Part shown: piece by piece, positions 35,579-45,954 of the stretch
Position numbering within the stretch: the stretch's first letter is position 1
Layout: every line of letters starts with the position of its first letter
Origin: Falsiroseomonas oryzae
Lineage (GTDB): Bacteria > Pseudomonadota > Alphaproteobacteria > Acetobacterales > Acetobacteraceae
Assembly (NCBI RefSeq): GCF_027856955.1
Contig: NZ_JAPSMD010000005.1
Location: forward strand, 1 to 55,557
Direction of reading: 5' to 3'
DNA length: 55,557 nucleotides
Notes under the pieces: generated by a model
Told to the model about the DNA's origin: nothing
Databases searched by the model: none
What the model saw: only the letters and a program-made list of their open reading frames with translations
Translations under genes and position numbers: made by a program

Positions 35579-37281
35579 ACGGGTGTGGCGCTGCGTCCGC
35601 GCCGGACGGCGCGTCGGATCCGAGCCTCCCGCCGCTCGAGCGCCTCCTCCGGTCGGGCGCGATCGGCAGCGGTGCGGCGGTGAGCCTCATGGCCGCCGCG
35701 ACCGCGCATGGGCTGGTCCACATCACCGACAGCGACGACGGCAGCCCGCGTGGCTTCTTCTGCGGCATGGGCGTCTGCGGAGAGTGCACGGTGACGCTCT
35801 TCGACGGGTCATGCGTCAGGGCCTGCATGACATCGTGCGGGCAAATCGGAGCCTCGGCCGCCGGGCAGCCCTCGCCCGATGTCCCGGAAGAGCCGGATCT
35901 ACTGGTCATCGGTGGCGGGCCGGCCGGCCTCGCGGCTGCCCGTGCGGGTGCGCTGCATGGCCTGCGCGTCGTGCTGCTGGACGAGCGGGACAAGCTGGGT
36001 GGGCAGTATTACAAGCAACCCAGTGACGCGGCAGCCGGAGTCACGCCGGATTTCCAGATGACGTCAGGCGCGCGCCTGATCGCGGATGTGCGTGGCCTTT
36101 GTGTCCAGGTCGTCACGCAGGCTGTCGTCTGGGGCGCATTTAGACCAATGGAGTTCGCGGTCCTCATCGGGCATCGCACCGTTCGTATCCGCCCTCGGCG
36201 CGCCGTGCTCGCCACCGGCGCCTTCGAGCGCGGCCTGCCGCTGCCAGGCTGGACCTTGCCCGGCGTTATGACCACCGGCGCTGCCCAGACTTTGCTCCGC
36301 GCCCATGGCATCCCGCCGGGTCGACGCGTCTTGATTGCCGGAAACGGCCCCCTGAACTTCCAGCTCGCCTACGAGCTCTTGAAAGCAGGCGCGCAGGTCG
36401 TCGCCCTGGCAGAGGCGGCCTCCACTCCGGGCTGGGCCTCGCTTCGGAGCGTTGCCGGCCTGATGCACGCACCGCCGTTGCTGGCGCAGGGCTTCCGCTA
36501 CCTCGCCTCCATTGTGAGGGCCGGGACGCACCTTCACTACACGACGGTGCTGGCGGGCATCGAAGGCGACGGCCGAGCGCAGCGCGCGCGATTGCGCCGG
36601 ATCGACGCGAGCGGCAGGCCAAGCGCCTACGATGTCGCGACCTACGACGTGGATCTTGTGTGCATGGGCTATGGGCTCGAGCCTCAGAACGAGCTCGCGC
36701 GGCTGCTTGGATGCGATCTTCGCCACGATGCGGGGCGCGGGACCTTCGCCGTGGCGACTGACGAGGATGGCGCGACGAGCGTTCCGGGCGTTCTCGTCGC
36801 CGGCGACGGTGGAGGACGGGTGGGCGCTCATGCGGCCTTGGCGCAGGGCTGGCTAGCTGGCTGCCGTGCCGCGAGGGACCTCGATCGTCCAACCCCGCCC
36901 GAGCTGCTCACCGAGACGCGGCGTTGCCGTGCGCGCCTCGCGCAGCACCGGAAGTTCCAGTCGGCACTCTGGAGCCTCTTCCGCGCTCCGGAGCTGCGCC
37001 ACGAGCTCGCGGCGGCGGATACGCCGATCTGCCGATGCGAGAATGTCAGCTTGGCCGAGATTGAGGCCGAGCTCGATGGCGGCGTCACCACGATTGGCGC
37101 CCTCAAGCGGGCAACGCGCGCCGGCATGGGGCGCTGCCAGGGGCGCTACTGCGGGCCGGTTCTCATCCGCCTGCTCGCCACCCGTTCTGGCACCCCTTTG
37201 GCCGAGCCTCGCGCCTTCGCGCCAAGACCCCCGGTGCGGCCGGTTCCGATCGCGTCGGTGGCGCGAGGCCCGGAGTCCTGA
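35575..37281 (+). CDS. HcnA-HcnB-like fused [2Fe-2S]/FAD dehydrogenase subunit
   Basis: 568 residues in three parts. Residues 25-95 form an HcnA-type [2Fe-2S] domain (GFFCGMGVCGECTVTL, Cys 63, 68, 71 and 84). Residues 105-470 are an FAD/NAD-linked oxidoreductase (VIGGGPAGLAAARAG at 111-125, and a later LVAGDGGGRVGAHAALAQG). The C-terminus has a BFD-like [2Fe-2S] site (ICRCENVSLAEIEAEL and CQGRYCG). In hydrogen cyanide synthase, opine oxidases and D-hydroxyproline dehydrogenase the first part is often a separate subunit; here it is fused. It works with the next gene's product at the membrane. Substrate unknown. Confidence 0.9.
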   Translation: MNGCGAASAPDGASDPSLPPLERLLRSGAIGSGAAVSLMAAATAHGLVHITDSDDGSPRGFFCGMGVCGECTVTLFDGSCVRACMTSCGQIGASAAGQPSPDVPEEPDLLVIGGGPAGLAAARAGALHGLRVVLLDERDKLGGQYYKQPSDAAAGVTPDFQMTSGARLIADVRGLCVQVVTQAVVWGAFRPMEFAVLIGHRTVRIRPRRAVLATGAFERGLPLPGWTLPGVMTTGAAQTLLRAHGIPPGRRVLIAGNGPLNFQLAYELLKAGAQVVALAEAASTPGWASLRSVAGLMHAPPLLAQGFRYLASIVRAGTHLHYTTVLAGIEGDGRAQRARLRRIDASGRPSAYDVATYDVDLVCMGYGLEPQNELARLLGCDLRHDAGRGTFAVATDEDGATSVPGVLVAGDGGGRVGAHAALAQGWLAGCRAARDLDRPTPPELLTETRRCRARLAQHRKFQSALWSLFRAPELRHELAAADTPICRCENVSLAEIEAELDGGVTTIGALKRATRAGMGRCQGRYCGPVLIRLLATRSGTPLAEPRAFAPRPPVRPVPIASVARGPES

Positions 37282-37284
37282 GGC

Positions 37285-38466
37285 ATGGCGGCGGAGGTAG
37301 CAGCGGGGGACGACGAAGCCGACATTCTCATCATCGGGGCGGGCATCGTCGGAGCCCTGATCGGATTGCGCCTGGCGCAGTGCGGCCAAGATGTGCTGGT
37401 TCTCGATGCAGCGGACATCGGTGCCGGAGCATCGGGGGCGAACGCCGGAAGCCTGCACGTCCAGATCAACTCCCACTTCGCCATCGCGACTGAGGCGCAT
37501 GTCATTCGCGGGGTGGACCACGCCGCGCCCCTGCATGTGGCCGCGATTGAATCGTGGCGCCGGCTGAACGACGAGCTCGGCGACTCGATCGAGCTCGGAT
37601 GCGAAGGCGGCCTCATGGTGGCGATGGCCGACCGGACGGATCTTCTGGCCGCGATGCTTGATCGGCAGCGCCGGCTCGGCATACCGGTGGAGCTTGTCAC
37701 GGGCAGCGCGGTGCGGAGGCTTGCGCCCTACCTTTCTCCCGAGGTGGAGGCGGTCCTGTTCTGTGCGCTTGAGGGCCGGGTCAATCCCATTCTGGCCACG
37801 CCGGCGGCGATCCGGGCAGCCCGCCGTGCCGGAGCACGATTTGCGTTCTCGACACCCGTACTTGACCTAACGCGCCTGACCGGCAGCTTCGTGGTCAGGA
37901 CGCCGACGGGCGTCGTTCGCAGCCGCATCGTCGTTAACGCAGCGGGAGCAGGCGCCGCGGACATCGCGAAACGTGCCGGCGTGTTCCTGCCGGTCGAAGC
38001 CCGCCCATTCCTGATGAATGTTACCGAAGCGACCTCTGCCTTCGTGCCGCATCTGGTTCAGCAAGCCGGTCAGCGGTTGACCCTGAAGCAGGCTAGACGT
38101 GGCAATCTCATCATTGGTGGCGGCTGGCCGAGCACATACGGCGAGCGCGGCGTGGAGGTGCAGCGGGCAAGCGTGGAAGGGAACTTGGCAGTCGCGCTCG
38201 CCTTGGTCCCGCGCCTCGGCAGGATCAATCTTCTTCGCAGCTGGGGCGCAGACATCTATCGGGTTCCCGACATCTGTCCCGTGTTGGGTCCGAGCGCAGC
38301 CTGCCCTGGCTTCTTTGTCGCTGCAGCAGTTCCCAACGGCTACACGCTTGCACCCCTCTGTGCCGAGATTACGGCGGCCCTAGTGCAGGGAAACGCGCAT
38401 CCGCTGTTTCACGATGGACTGTCGGTAGACCGGTATCCGCCGAGTATACGGCACGGCATCCAGTAG
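37285..38466 (+). CDS. HcnC/OoxB-like FAD-dependent oxidoreductase
   Basis: 393 residues of the D-amino-acid dehydrogenase (DAO) family. The N-terminal FAD motif ILIIGAGIVGALIGLRLA is at 14-31, followed by GASGANAGSLHVQ. The C-terminal FAD loop ends VPDICPVLGPS and AAAVPNGYTLAP. The gene follows the fused subunit by three bases. In hcnABC, ooxAB and D-hydroxyproline dehydrogenase this protein is the substrate-oxidising subunit that passes electrons through the iron-sulfur subunit to the respiratory chain. The substrate is probably an amino acid, imino acid or opine-like amine. Confidence 0.9.
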   Translation: MAAEVAAGDDEADILIIGAGIVGALIGLRLAQCGQDVLVLDAADIGAGASGANAGSLHVQINSHFAIATEAHVIRGVDHAAPLHVAAIESWRRLNDELGDSIELGCEGGLMVAMADRTDLLAAMLDRQRRLGIPVELVTGSAVRRLAPYLSPEVEAVLFCALEGRVNPILATPAAIRAARRAGARFAFSTPVLDLTRLTGSFVVRTPTGVVRSRIVVNAAGAGAADIAKRAGVFLPVEARPFLMNVTEATSAFVPHLVQQAGQRLTLKQARRGNLIIGGGWPSTYGERGVEVQRASVEGNLAVALALVPRLGRINLLRSWGADIYRVPDICPVLGPSAACPGFFVAAAVPNGYTLAPLCAEITAALVQGNAHPLFHDGLSVDRYPPSIRHGIQ

Positions 38467-38843
38467 GATGCGGCTGGCGAGCGAACCCAAGCTGATGTGA
38501 GGGTCCGGATCGGGGCACGACGCACCTTGTTCTCTGATATGCGCCCGCTGCTCCACGGGCGCGGACGGATCGTCCGCCTCGACCGGCGACGGTTCAAACC
38601 CCGGTGCACCCGCCCCGCCAGTTACGCTCTGGTTCGCCACTCTACGCCGCGTTTCGCTCAGGGTCGCGCGGTGCCCTTCACACGCCTTCGACCCCGCTCG
38701 ATAATCTGTGAGGAATCGCATGTCGCCGCTCGCGCTTGTTGCGCCAGCCGGCTCGGGCGCACCGGGGCCAGCCATGGTCGGGGCCGCCGCCCTCGGGGAA
38801 ACCGCATCCGTGACGGCCTTGAGGTGGCGTAAGCCGCGCAGGC
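38467..38843. other. 377-base gap without a supportable gene
   Basis: It lies between the converging FAD dehydrogenase and quinone oxidoreductase genes. On the minus strand there is an open stretch (about 38720 to 38470) that reads plausibly (RFLTDYRAGSKACEGHR...), but it matches nothing I know and has no convincing start. It may be debris of a transposon or phage gene. The GGTTCAAACCCC near 38591 looks like a tRNA T-loop, but no cloverleaf forms around it. Confidence 0.3.
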
Positions 38844-39821
38844 TCAGCGCGGGTCGATGATGCTGACCACCGCGCTCCCGCGCTTGCCGCCGCTGTCCAC
38901 GTGGCGATGCGCTTCCGCGATCTCGTCGAGCCGATAGCGCGCCCCGATCACGGGGCGCAGTAGGCCCGCCGCCAGCATGTCCGCGACGCAGGCAAGCTTG
39001 CCGGGGTCGTTCGCGGCGAAGCCGCACAGCACGCGCGGCCCCTGCCCCAAGGACGTCAGCATCATCTGCACCAGCTCCCCCAGGCCGAAGGAGAGGAACA
39101 GGTGGCGCCCGCGCGGTGCCAGTGCCGGCCGCCATGCCGCGAAGCGGGTCACACCGATCGTATCGAGGAGGATGTCGTAGCCGCCTGGCGTCGCACCATC
39201 CGGACCCGCCCGCCGATCGATCACCGCGTCGGCCCCGAGGTCACGCACCAGCGCGGCGTTCTCCGCGCTGCACAGGCCCGTCACATGGGCACCGAGATGC
39301 TTCGCGAGTTGCACGGCGAAGACCCCGACGCCGCCCGCAGCGCCGACCACCAGCACCCGCTCCCCCGGCACCAGCCGCGCCACGTCCCGCAGGAAGACCA
39401 GCGCGGCGAGCGCACCGAAGGGTGCGGCAGCCGCCTCGGCATGGGTCAGGCCGGGCGGCTTCGGGACGATCGCCGCGTCGTCGCGAACCGACAGGTATTC
39501 CGCATTGGCGCCGCGCGTCGTGATGCCGAACACCGCCTGGCCCGGTCGGAAGCGCGTGACATCGGCACCGACCGCCTCGACCTCCCCCGCGAACTCCATG
39601 CCGGGAATCGGCTGCCTGGGCCCTCGCAGGCCGAAGGCGAGACGGATCGGCAGCGCGAAGATCGCCGGCGTACGCGCGGCGCGCAGGCGGGCATCGCCCG
39701 AGGTGACGGTGGTGGCATGGACCCGCACGCGGACGTGCCGCCGACCGACGGGCGGCATCGGGACCTCCTCGATCCGCAGCACCTCCGGCGGTCCGTAGCG
39801 GCGGTGGATGGCGGCCTTCAT
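38844..39821 (-). CDS. NAD(P)-dependent quinone oxidoreductase / zinc-less MDR family
   Basis: 325 residues of the medium-chain dehydrogenase superfamily. MKAAIHRRYGPPEVLRIEEV opens the GroES-like domain, IPGMEFAGEVEAVGADV is the family signature, and VLVVGAAGGVGVFAVQLAKH binds NADPH. The zinc ligands of alcohol dehydrogenases are absent, so a quinone or enone reductase is likely. The ATG at 39821 has GGGAGA ahead of it. It is divergent from the LysR gene with 89 bases between them, the usual LysR-target layout. Confidence 0.9.
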   Translation of the reverse strand: MKAAIHRRYGPPEVLRIEEVPMPPVGRRHVRVRVHATTVTSGDARLRAARTPAIFALPIRLAFGLRGPRQPIPGMEFAGEVEAVGADVTRFRPGQAVFGITTRGANAEYLSVRDDAAIVPKPPGLTHAEAAAAPFGALAALVFLRDVARLVPGERVLVVGAAGGVGVFAVQLAKHLGAHVTGLCSAENAALVRDLGADAVIDRRAGPDGATPGGYDILLDTIGVTRFAAWRPALAPRGRHLFLSFGLGELVQMMLTSLGQGPRVLCGFAANDPGKLACVADMLAAGLLRPVIGARYRLDEIAEAHRHVDSGGKRGSAVVSIIDPR

Positions 39822-39910
39822 CGTGGTCTCCCGGTCAGCGGGATCCGTCCTGCTCCTGCGTCCCTGCAGGAGAAATTGCCGGAAATCGCAGATAATCCAT
39901 ACAGTTTCGC
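39822..39910. promoter_or_regulatory. Divergent promoter region of oxidoreductase and LysR genes
   Basis: These 89 bases must carry both promoters. The right half is AT-rich relative to its surroundings (GAAATTGCCGG and GATAATCCATACAG). TTGCCGGAAATCGCA contains a T-N11-A arrangement as expected for a LysR box. This is an inference from layout and one weak motif. Confidence 0.4.
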
Positions 39911-40819
39911 ATGATTCGGCAGATGCCACCTTTCGACTGGACCCTCGCGCGGGCCTTCCTGGCCACGGCGGAGACCGGCTCGCTGTCCGCCGCCGCACGT
40001 CTGCTCGGGCAGGCGCAACCCACGATCGGGCGCCAGGTCGCGGCGCTGGAGCGGGCGCTAGGTATTGTGCTGTTCGAGCGTGTCGGCCGCGGCCTCGCCC
40101 TGACGCCCACCGGACGGGAGGTGCTGGAGCATGTCCGCGCCATGGGCGAGGCCGCGGGCCGGGTGTCGCTCGTTGCGTCGGGGCGGTCGCAGGCGATCGA
40201 GGGGCCGATCCGCATCACGGCGAGCGAGGTCTATGCAGCGCACCTGCTGCCGCCCATCGTGGCGCGGCTGCGTGCCGCGCATCCCGGCATCACGGTGGAG
40301 ATCGTCGCCGACAACCGCCCGATAAGCCTGCTGCGGCGCGAGGCCGACATCGCCGTCCGCAACTTCGAGTCCCGCGATGCCGACCTCATCGTGCGCAAGG
40401 TCGCGGATGATCATGCGCGGCCCTATGCCACGCCGGAGTGCCTGCATCGTCTGGGCCGCCCGAGCCGCTGGACGGACCTGACGGAGGCGCCGTTCGTGGG
40501 CTTCGACCGAACGGAGCTGATCATCGAAGGCCTGCGCGCCCTGGGGCTGCATCTCACGGCCCGGAACTTCCCCGTCCACGCCGACAGCCACCTCGTGCAC
40601 TGGGCCCTGGTGCGACAGGGGTTGGGCATCGGCCTGATCACCGAATCCGTGGGCGACGCGGAGCCCAAGGTGCGCAGGGTGCTGCCGGAGGAGCCGCCGC
40701 TCGCCTTTCCGATCTGGCTCGCCACGCATCGCGAGCTCCACACAAGCCGCCGGGTGCGGCTGGTGTTCGATCTCCTCGCCGATGCGCTGGCGTCGGCCTG
40801 GCCGTTGGTCCAGGGATGA
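39911..40819 (+). CDS. LysR family transcriptional regulator
   Basis: 302 residues. The winged helix-turn-helix is at the N-terminus (LARAFLATAETGSLSAAARL, PTIGRQVAALERALG, LFERVGRGLALTPTG). The rest is the LysR effector-binding domain (GPIRITASEVYAAHLLPPIV, then a late LVHWALVRQGLGIGLI). Most likely it controls the adjacent divergent oxidoreductase. A second ATG four codons in is also possible. The gene end abuts the IS481-type remnant. Confidence 0.9.
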   Translation: MIRQMPPFDWTLARAFLATAETGSLSAAARLLGQAQPTIGRQVAALERALGIVLFERVGRGLALTPTGREVLEHVRAMGEAAGRVSLVASGRSQAIEGPIRITASEVYAAHLLPPIVARLRAAHPGITVEIVADNRPISLLRREADIAVRNFESRDADLIVRKVADDHARPYATPECLHRLGRPSRWTDLTEAPFVGFDRTELIIEGLRALGLHLTARNFPVHADSHLVHWALVRQGLGIGLITESVGDAEPKVRRVLPEEPPLAFPIWLATHRELHTSRRVRLVFDLLADALASAWPLVQG

Positions 40820-41290
40820 CAGGGCTTGGTCGGCTTGTGCTCTATGCTGTGCTGATCGGAGACGCGGTCAAGGATGTGGCTGCCGCAGATGGCCTCCATG
40901 GCGGCGTGGCGGCCGCGGTTCTTCGGCCGGTCGGCGAAGGCCATGCCGTTGTCGGTCAGCACGGTGTGGATCCGGCAAGGGAAGACTTGGACCACCGCGC
41001 GGAGGAACGCGGCGCCATTGGCCTTGGTGTTGGCGCCGAGGGGCAGCCGAGTGCGGCGGCGGAACTCGACGACGATTGCCTCCTCGGCCTCGGTCAGGCT
41101 GGTGCTGCGGGGCTGTGAGGGCCGCATCGGGGCGCCGGCGCCACTTGGCAACGGTCTTGGGGTTCAGCCCGTAGCGCGCGGCCCGGGCGCGGGTGCCCTC
41201 TTTCGCTGCTTGGAGCTCGGCTCGAACACGCGGCGTCGTGCGGGCTGAGCCGTGAAGACCAACTGCCCCAGGGCGTCCTCCTGCTCACGG
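40820..41290 (-). pseudogene. IS481-type transposase remnant
   Basis: Reverse-strand pieces read as parts of one transposase: ARYGLNPKTVAKWRRR (helix-turn-helix) near 41150, then in another frame LTEAEEAIVVEFRRRTRLPLG, and after a gap KANGAAFLRAVVQVFP, HTVLTDNGMAFAD (catalytic Asp) and KPTKPCHPWTNGQ near 40830. The middle with the first catalytic Asp and the C-terminus after the NGQ motif are missing. It is a dead fragment, useful as a marker of past rearrangement at the edge of the accessory region. Confidence 0.7.
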
Positions 41291-41432
41291 GAGAACGCAC
41301 CACGACACCCCGGGACTGCACACCCCTAATGCCCTGAGGCGAAGGATGGCGGCGTCGCCGCCGGGCTACGCGATGCCGCGATGGCGGCCGCCGGATCGGC
41401 CCGGGTCGTCACGGCGCCGGGCCGGCCGCGGG

Positions 41433-42221
41433 CTAAGGCAGGCCGATGAAGCCCAGTAGCTGCGGCATGCCGAGCGTGCGGCGTTCCAGCCGGAACACGC
41501 CGGTCCCCTCGCGCGAGCCGCCGTCGTTGGAATTACCCTCGATGGTGACCAGGCGGCCGCCGTCGCGGGCCTCCACGAAGCCGGTGTGGCCGGTGGTCTC
41601 GCTGAACCGCATGATGAAGATCATGCCGGCGGTCACCATCGCGGGCTGCGCGCGGGCCGCCTCGGCGGTGATGCAGGGCAGGCCGACCTGTTTCGCGCGC
41701 CGCCACATCTCCAGCACGCCGCCGGTGCGCGGCAGGGTATTGGCGGCGCCGATCTTCTTCGCACCTTCCGCCGCGCAGAAATAGACGAAGGCCGCGCACC
41801 AGGCGAAGCCGCCACCCAGGCCGACCGAGGCAAGGTAGCGCTCCACCTCCGGCCCCTTGTTGGAGCCGGGCGGCTTCTCGCTCACGCCGAGCTGGCCGCG
41901 CGCCACATCGAGCGCCGCCTCGGCCAGCTTGCCGCCGGGTGCGATTGGGGGCAGCGAGGCGGCGCCGAACAGCGCCCCCCAGCTCAGCTCGCCCACCTCG
42001 CCATCGGCCGAGAGCGGGTTTCCCTTCAGGTCGTTGAACAGGCCCTGGAAGCGCTTGACGGCGGCTTCGGTTGCGCCGTCGAACAGGCCGTTGACTGGCA
42101 GCTGCGCCATGCCGAGGGCGTTCAGGCGCTGCTGCACGGCGATCACGGCATCCGTATGCGCAGAGTTCCGCTTGATGACGGTGCCCGGGAAGACCGGGCC
42201 GGGCGGCGGCTTGGCGGGCAT
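41433..42221 (-). CDS. Peptidoglycan-binding and CHAP-type amidase protein
   Basis: 262 residues. Residues 15-65 are a peptidoglycan-binding type 1 domain (DAVIAVQQRLNALGMAQLPV, then DGATEAAVKRFQGLF). Residues 100-255 are a CHAP/NlpC-like hydrolase with the catalytic Cys in GGFAWCAAFVYFC and His in TTGHTGFVEARDGG. It could cleave cell-wall peptides. There is no signal peptide, so it may be an endolysin left over from the prophage rather than a chromosomal wall enzyme; its position at the junction fits either. Confidence 0.8.
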   Translation of the reverse strand: MPAKPPPGPVFPGTVIKRNSAHTDAVIAVQQRLNALGMAQLPVNGLFDGATEAAVKRFQGLFNDLKGNPLSADGEVGELSWGALFGAASLPPIAPGGKLAEAALDVARGQLGVSEKPPGSNKGPEVERYLASVGLGGGFAWCAAFVYFCAAEGAKKIGAANTLPRTGGVLEMWRRAKQVGLPCITAEAARAQPAMVTAGMIFIMRFSETTGHTGFVEARDGGRLVTIEGNSNDGGSREGTGVFRLERRTLGMPQLLGFIGLP

Positions 42222-42298
42222 GTGATCCTCCTGGCCGGAAACCGGCCCGGGGACGCTACCGCAGCGCGATGAGGCGGAACAACGACTCCGTGCCCTGA

Positions 42299-42343
42299 CG
42301 GACCGGGCACAACCGGACCGGACACAACCGGACCGGGCGCGAG
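42299..42343 (+). repeat. Three tandem 15-base repeats
   Basis: CGGACCGGGCACAAC, CGGACCGGACACAAC and CGGACCGGGCGCGAG follow each other exactly, with a fourth partial unit (CGGACCGACGCTACA) running to the stop side of the DUF3422 gene. They lie between two minus-strand genes. Possible variable-number repeat; no function seen. Confidence 0.8.
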
Positions 42344-42353
42344 CGGACCGACG

Positions 42354-43637
42354 CTACAGCACGGGCCTGATGCGGCGCCGGCGCATCCGCACCCAGACGA
42401 AGGCGGCGACCAGCGGGACCAGCAGTGCCAGCACCGCATCTCCGGTCACAGCGCCGGGCCAGGACAGCGGCTTCAGCGCATAACCCAGCAGGGACAGCAC
42501 GTAGTAGCTGATCGCCGCGACGGAGAGGCCCTCCACCGTCTCCTGCAGCTTCAACTGGGCGCGCCCGGTATCGGCCATCGCTGCCAGAAGCTTCTGCGTC
42601 TGCGCCTCCTGCGCCACGGCGACGCGGGCGCGCAGCAGCTCCACCGCCCGGGCGCACCGGGTGGACAGCGTCTGGATGCGTGTGCGCGCCGCATCCACCG
42701 TGGACATCGCCGGATCCAGCCGGCGCTCCAGGTATTCCGAAAGGGTCGGCAGGCCGTGCAGCCGCTGCTCCCGCAGCACCTGCAGGCGGCGCCCGACCAG
42801 AACGTGGTACGCCCGCGCCGCGGAGAAGCGGTCCGCGGTGGTGGCCGCCTGCTGCTCGATGCTGGTGGCCAGCGCGGTCAGCTCCTCCAGCGCGTGCCGC
42901 TCGTCCTCCAACGCGGTCAGCCCGGGGAGGCGGCTGGCGATGGCGGCCAGCTGCTCCGAGGCGCGGCCGAGCTCGCCGGAGACGGCGCGCGCCGCCGGCA
43001 GGGCCAGCAGCGCCAGCATCCGGTAGGTCTCGATCTCCCACAGGGCCTGGGCCAGCCGGCCGGCCAGCGCCGGCGTCATGCCGTGGTCCTGCAGCAGCAG
43101 CCGGGTGAAGCCGTCGGTGCCCAGCCGGAAGTCGGTCCAGCAGGTGGCGGCGCCGGCCGAGAGGTTCGCGCCGGCCAGGTTGTCGGGAACGAAACAGTTG
43201 GGTGGCGGCGGCTCGTCCTCGCCCTCGGTGCGGACCACGGCGATGTGGCAGGCCACCAGGGTGCGGCCCGGCAGATCCGCCAGCCAGTCCGTCGGCACGG
43301 CGTCGATCGCCGGCTCGACGAAGGGGTCGGGGGCGGAGGCGTCCGGGCCGGCCCGGAAGAAGGTCCAGCCGTCGAATTCGGTGTGGCGCTCGTAGCGCAG
43401 GCTGAACCGGCCGAAATCGGCCAGCACGAAGTCGGCACCCGGCGCCGGCGGCGTCACGCCGTAGCGCCGGCACAGCACGGCCAGGTGCTCCACGGCAGCC
43501 CCGCGGTCGGCCCCGGGCTCGTTGACGTTCGCCAGCCGGCTGATGGCCACCGGGGTGGCGAGCGGCAGGGGCGGGCGGGCGTGCAGCTCCCCGGCCAGCA
43601 GGTCGCGGTCGGGGTGCAGGGGGAGGGGGCGAATCAT
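42354..43637 (-). CDS. DUF3422 family membrane protein
   Basis: 427 residues matching the DUF3422 family: RDLLAGELHARPPLPLATPV at the start, FDGWTFFRAGPDASAPDPF, long helical middle, and two hydrophobic segments at the C-terminus (ISYYVLSLLGYALKPL and DAVLALLVPLVAAFVWV) with a basic tail. The family is conserved in alphaproteobacteria and other proteobacteria, is anchored in the inner membrane by its C-terminus, and has no known activity. It stands upstream of and divergent from dnaK. Confidence 0.85.
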   Translation of the reverse strand: MIRPLPLHPDRDLLAGELHARPPLPLATPVAISRLANVNEPGADRGAAVEHLAVLCRRYGVTPPAPGADFVLADFGRFSLRYERHTEFDGWTFFRAGPDASAPDPFVEPAIDAVPTDWLADLPGRTLVACHIAVVRTEGEDEPPPPNCFVPDNLAGANLSAGAATCWTDFRLGTDGFTRLLLQDHGMTPALAGRLAQALWEIETYRMLALLALPAARAVSGELGRASEQLAAIASRLPGLTALEDERHALEELTALATSIEQQAATTADRFSAARAYHVLVGRRLQVLREQRLHGLPTLSEYLERRLDPAMSTVDAARTRIQTLSTRCARAVELLRARVAVAQEAQTQKLLAAMADTGRAQLKLQETVEGLSVAAISYYVLSLLGYALKPLSWPGAVTGDAVLALLVPLVAAFVWVRMRRRRIRPVL

Positions 43638-43721
43638 GTCGTGAACGGGGATATAGCCGGCTCAAGCGCCGAGCGGCCAGCGCAGATGCCAGCCATGCGC
43701 GCGCGGGTTGCGGTTTCGGGT

Positions 43722-43748
43722 CTTGTTCCCTGCCCACTGCCTCAATAC
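43722..43748 (+). promoter_or_regulatory. Possible heat-shock sigma-32 promoter of dnaK
   Basis: CTTGTT at 43722-43727, 13 bases, then CTCAATAC at 43741-43748. This resembles the sigma-32 boxes CTTGAA and CCCCATNT with correct spacing. It lies about 175 bases ahead of dnaK, giving a long GC-rich leader. The match is imperfect in both boxes, so this remains tentative. Confidence 0.4.
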
Positions 43749-43922
43749 ATGGCAGGCTGCGAGGGCCGGTGATCGGCCCGGCGCCACTCACCTACCACCC
43801 CCACCATCCGCACCGCGCCGCCGGCGCGGCAGCAGCCAAGGGGGCGGGCGCGGTGCCTCAGGGCGGGCGGGTATCCCCCTCCCGCTGGGCCGCCCCCGTC
43901 CGCCGCAGAGGAGATTGAACGG

Positions 43923-45854
<1,932 letters not shown>

Positions 45855-45954
45855 GGGCATCCTCGGATCGGCTAGTGAACGGCGCGCCCGGCTTCCGAAA
45901 GGGGGTCGGGCGTCGCCCTGTTGACCGCTCTGCGCATCGAGGACCGTCGGCCCC

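Noticed and set aside
38560-38660. Possible tRNA (T-loop-like GGTTCAAACCCC)
   Set aside because: The five-base T-stem does not pair properly and no acceptor or anticodon arm can be built on either strand.
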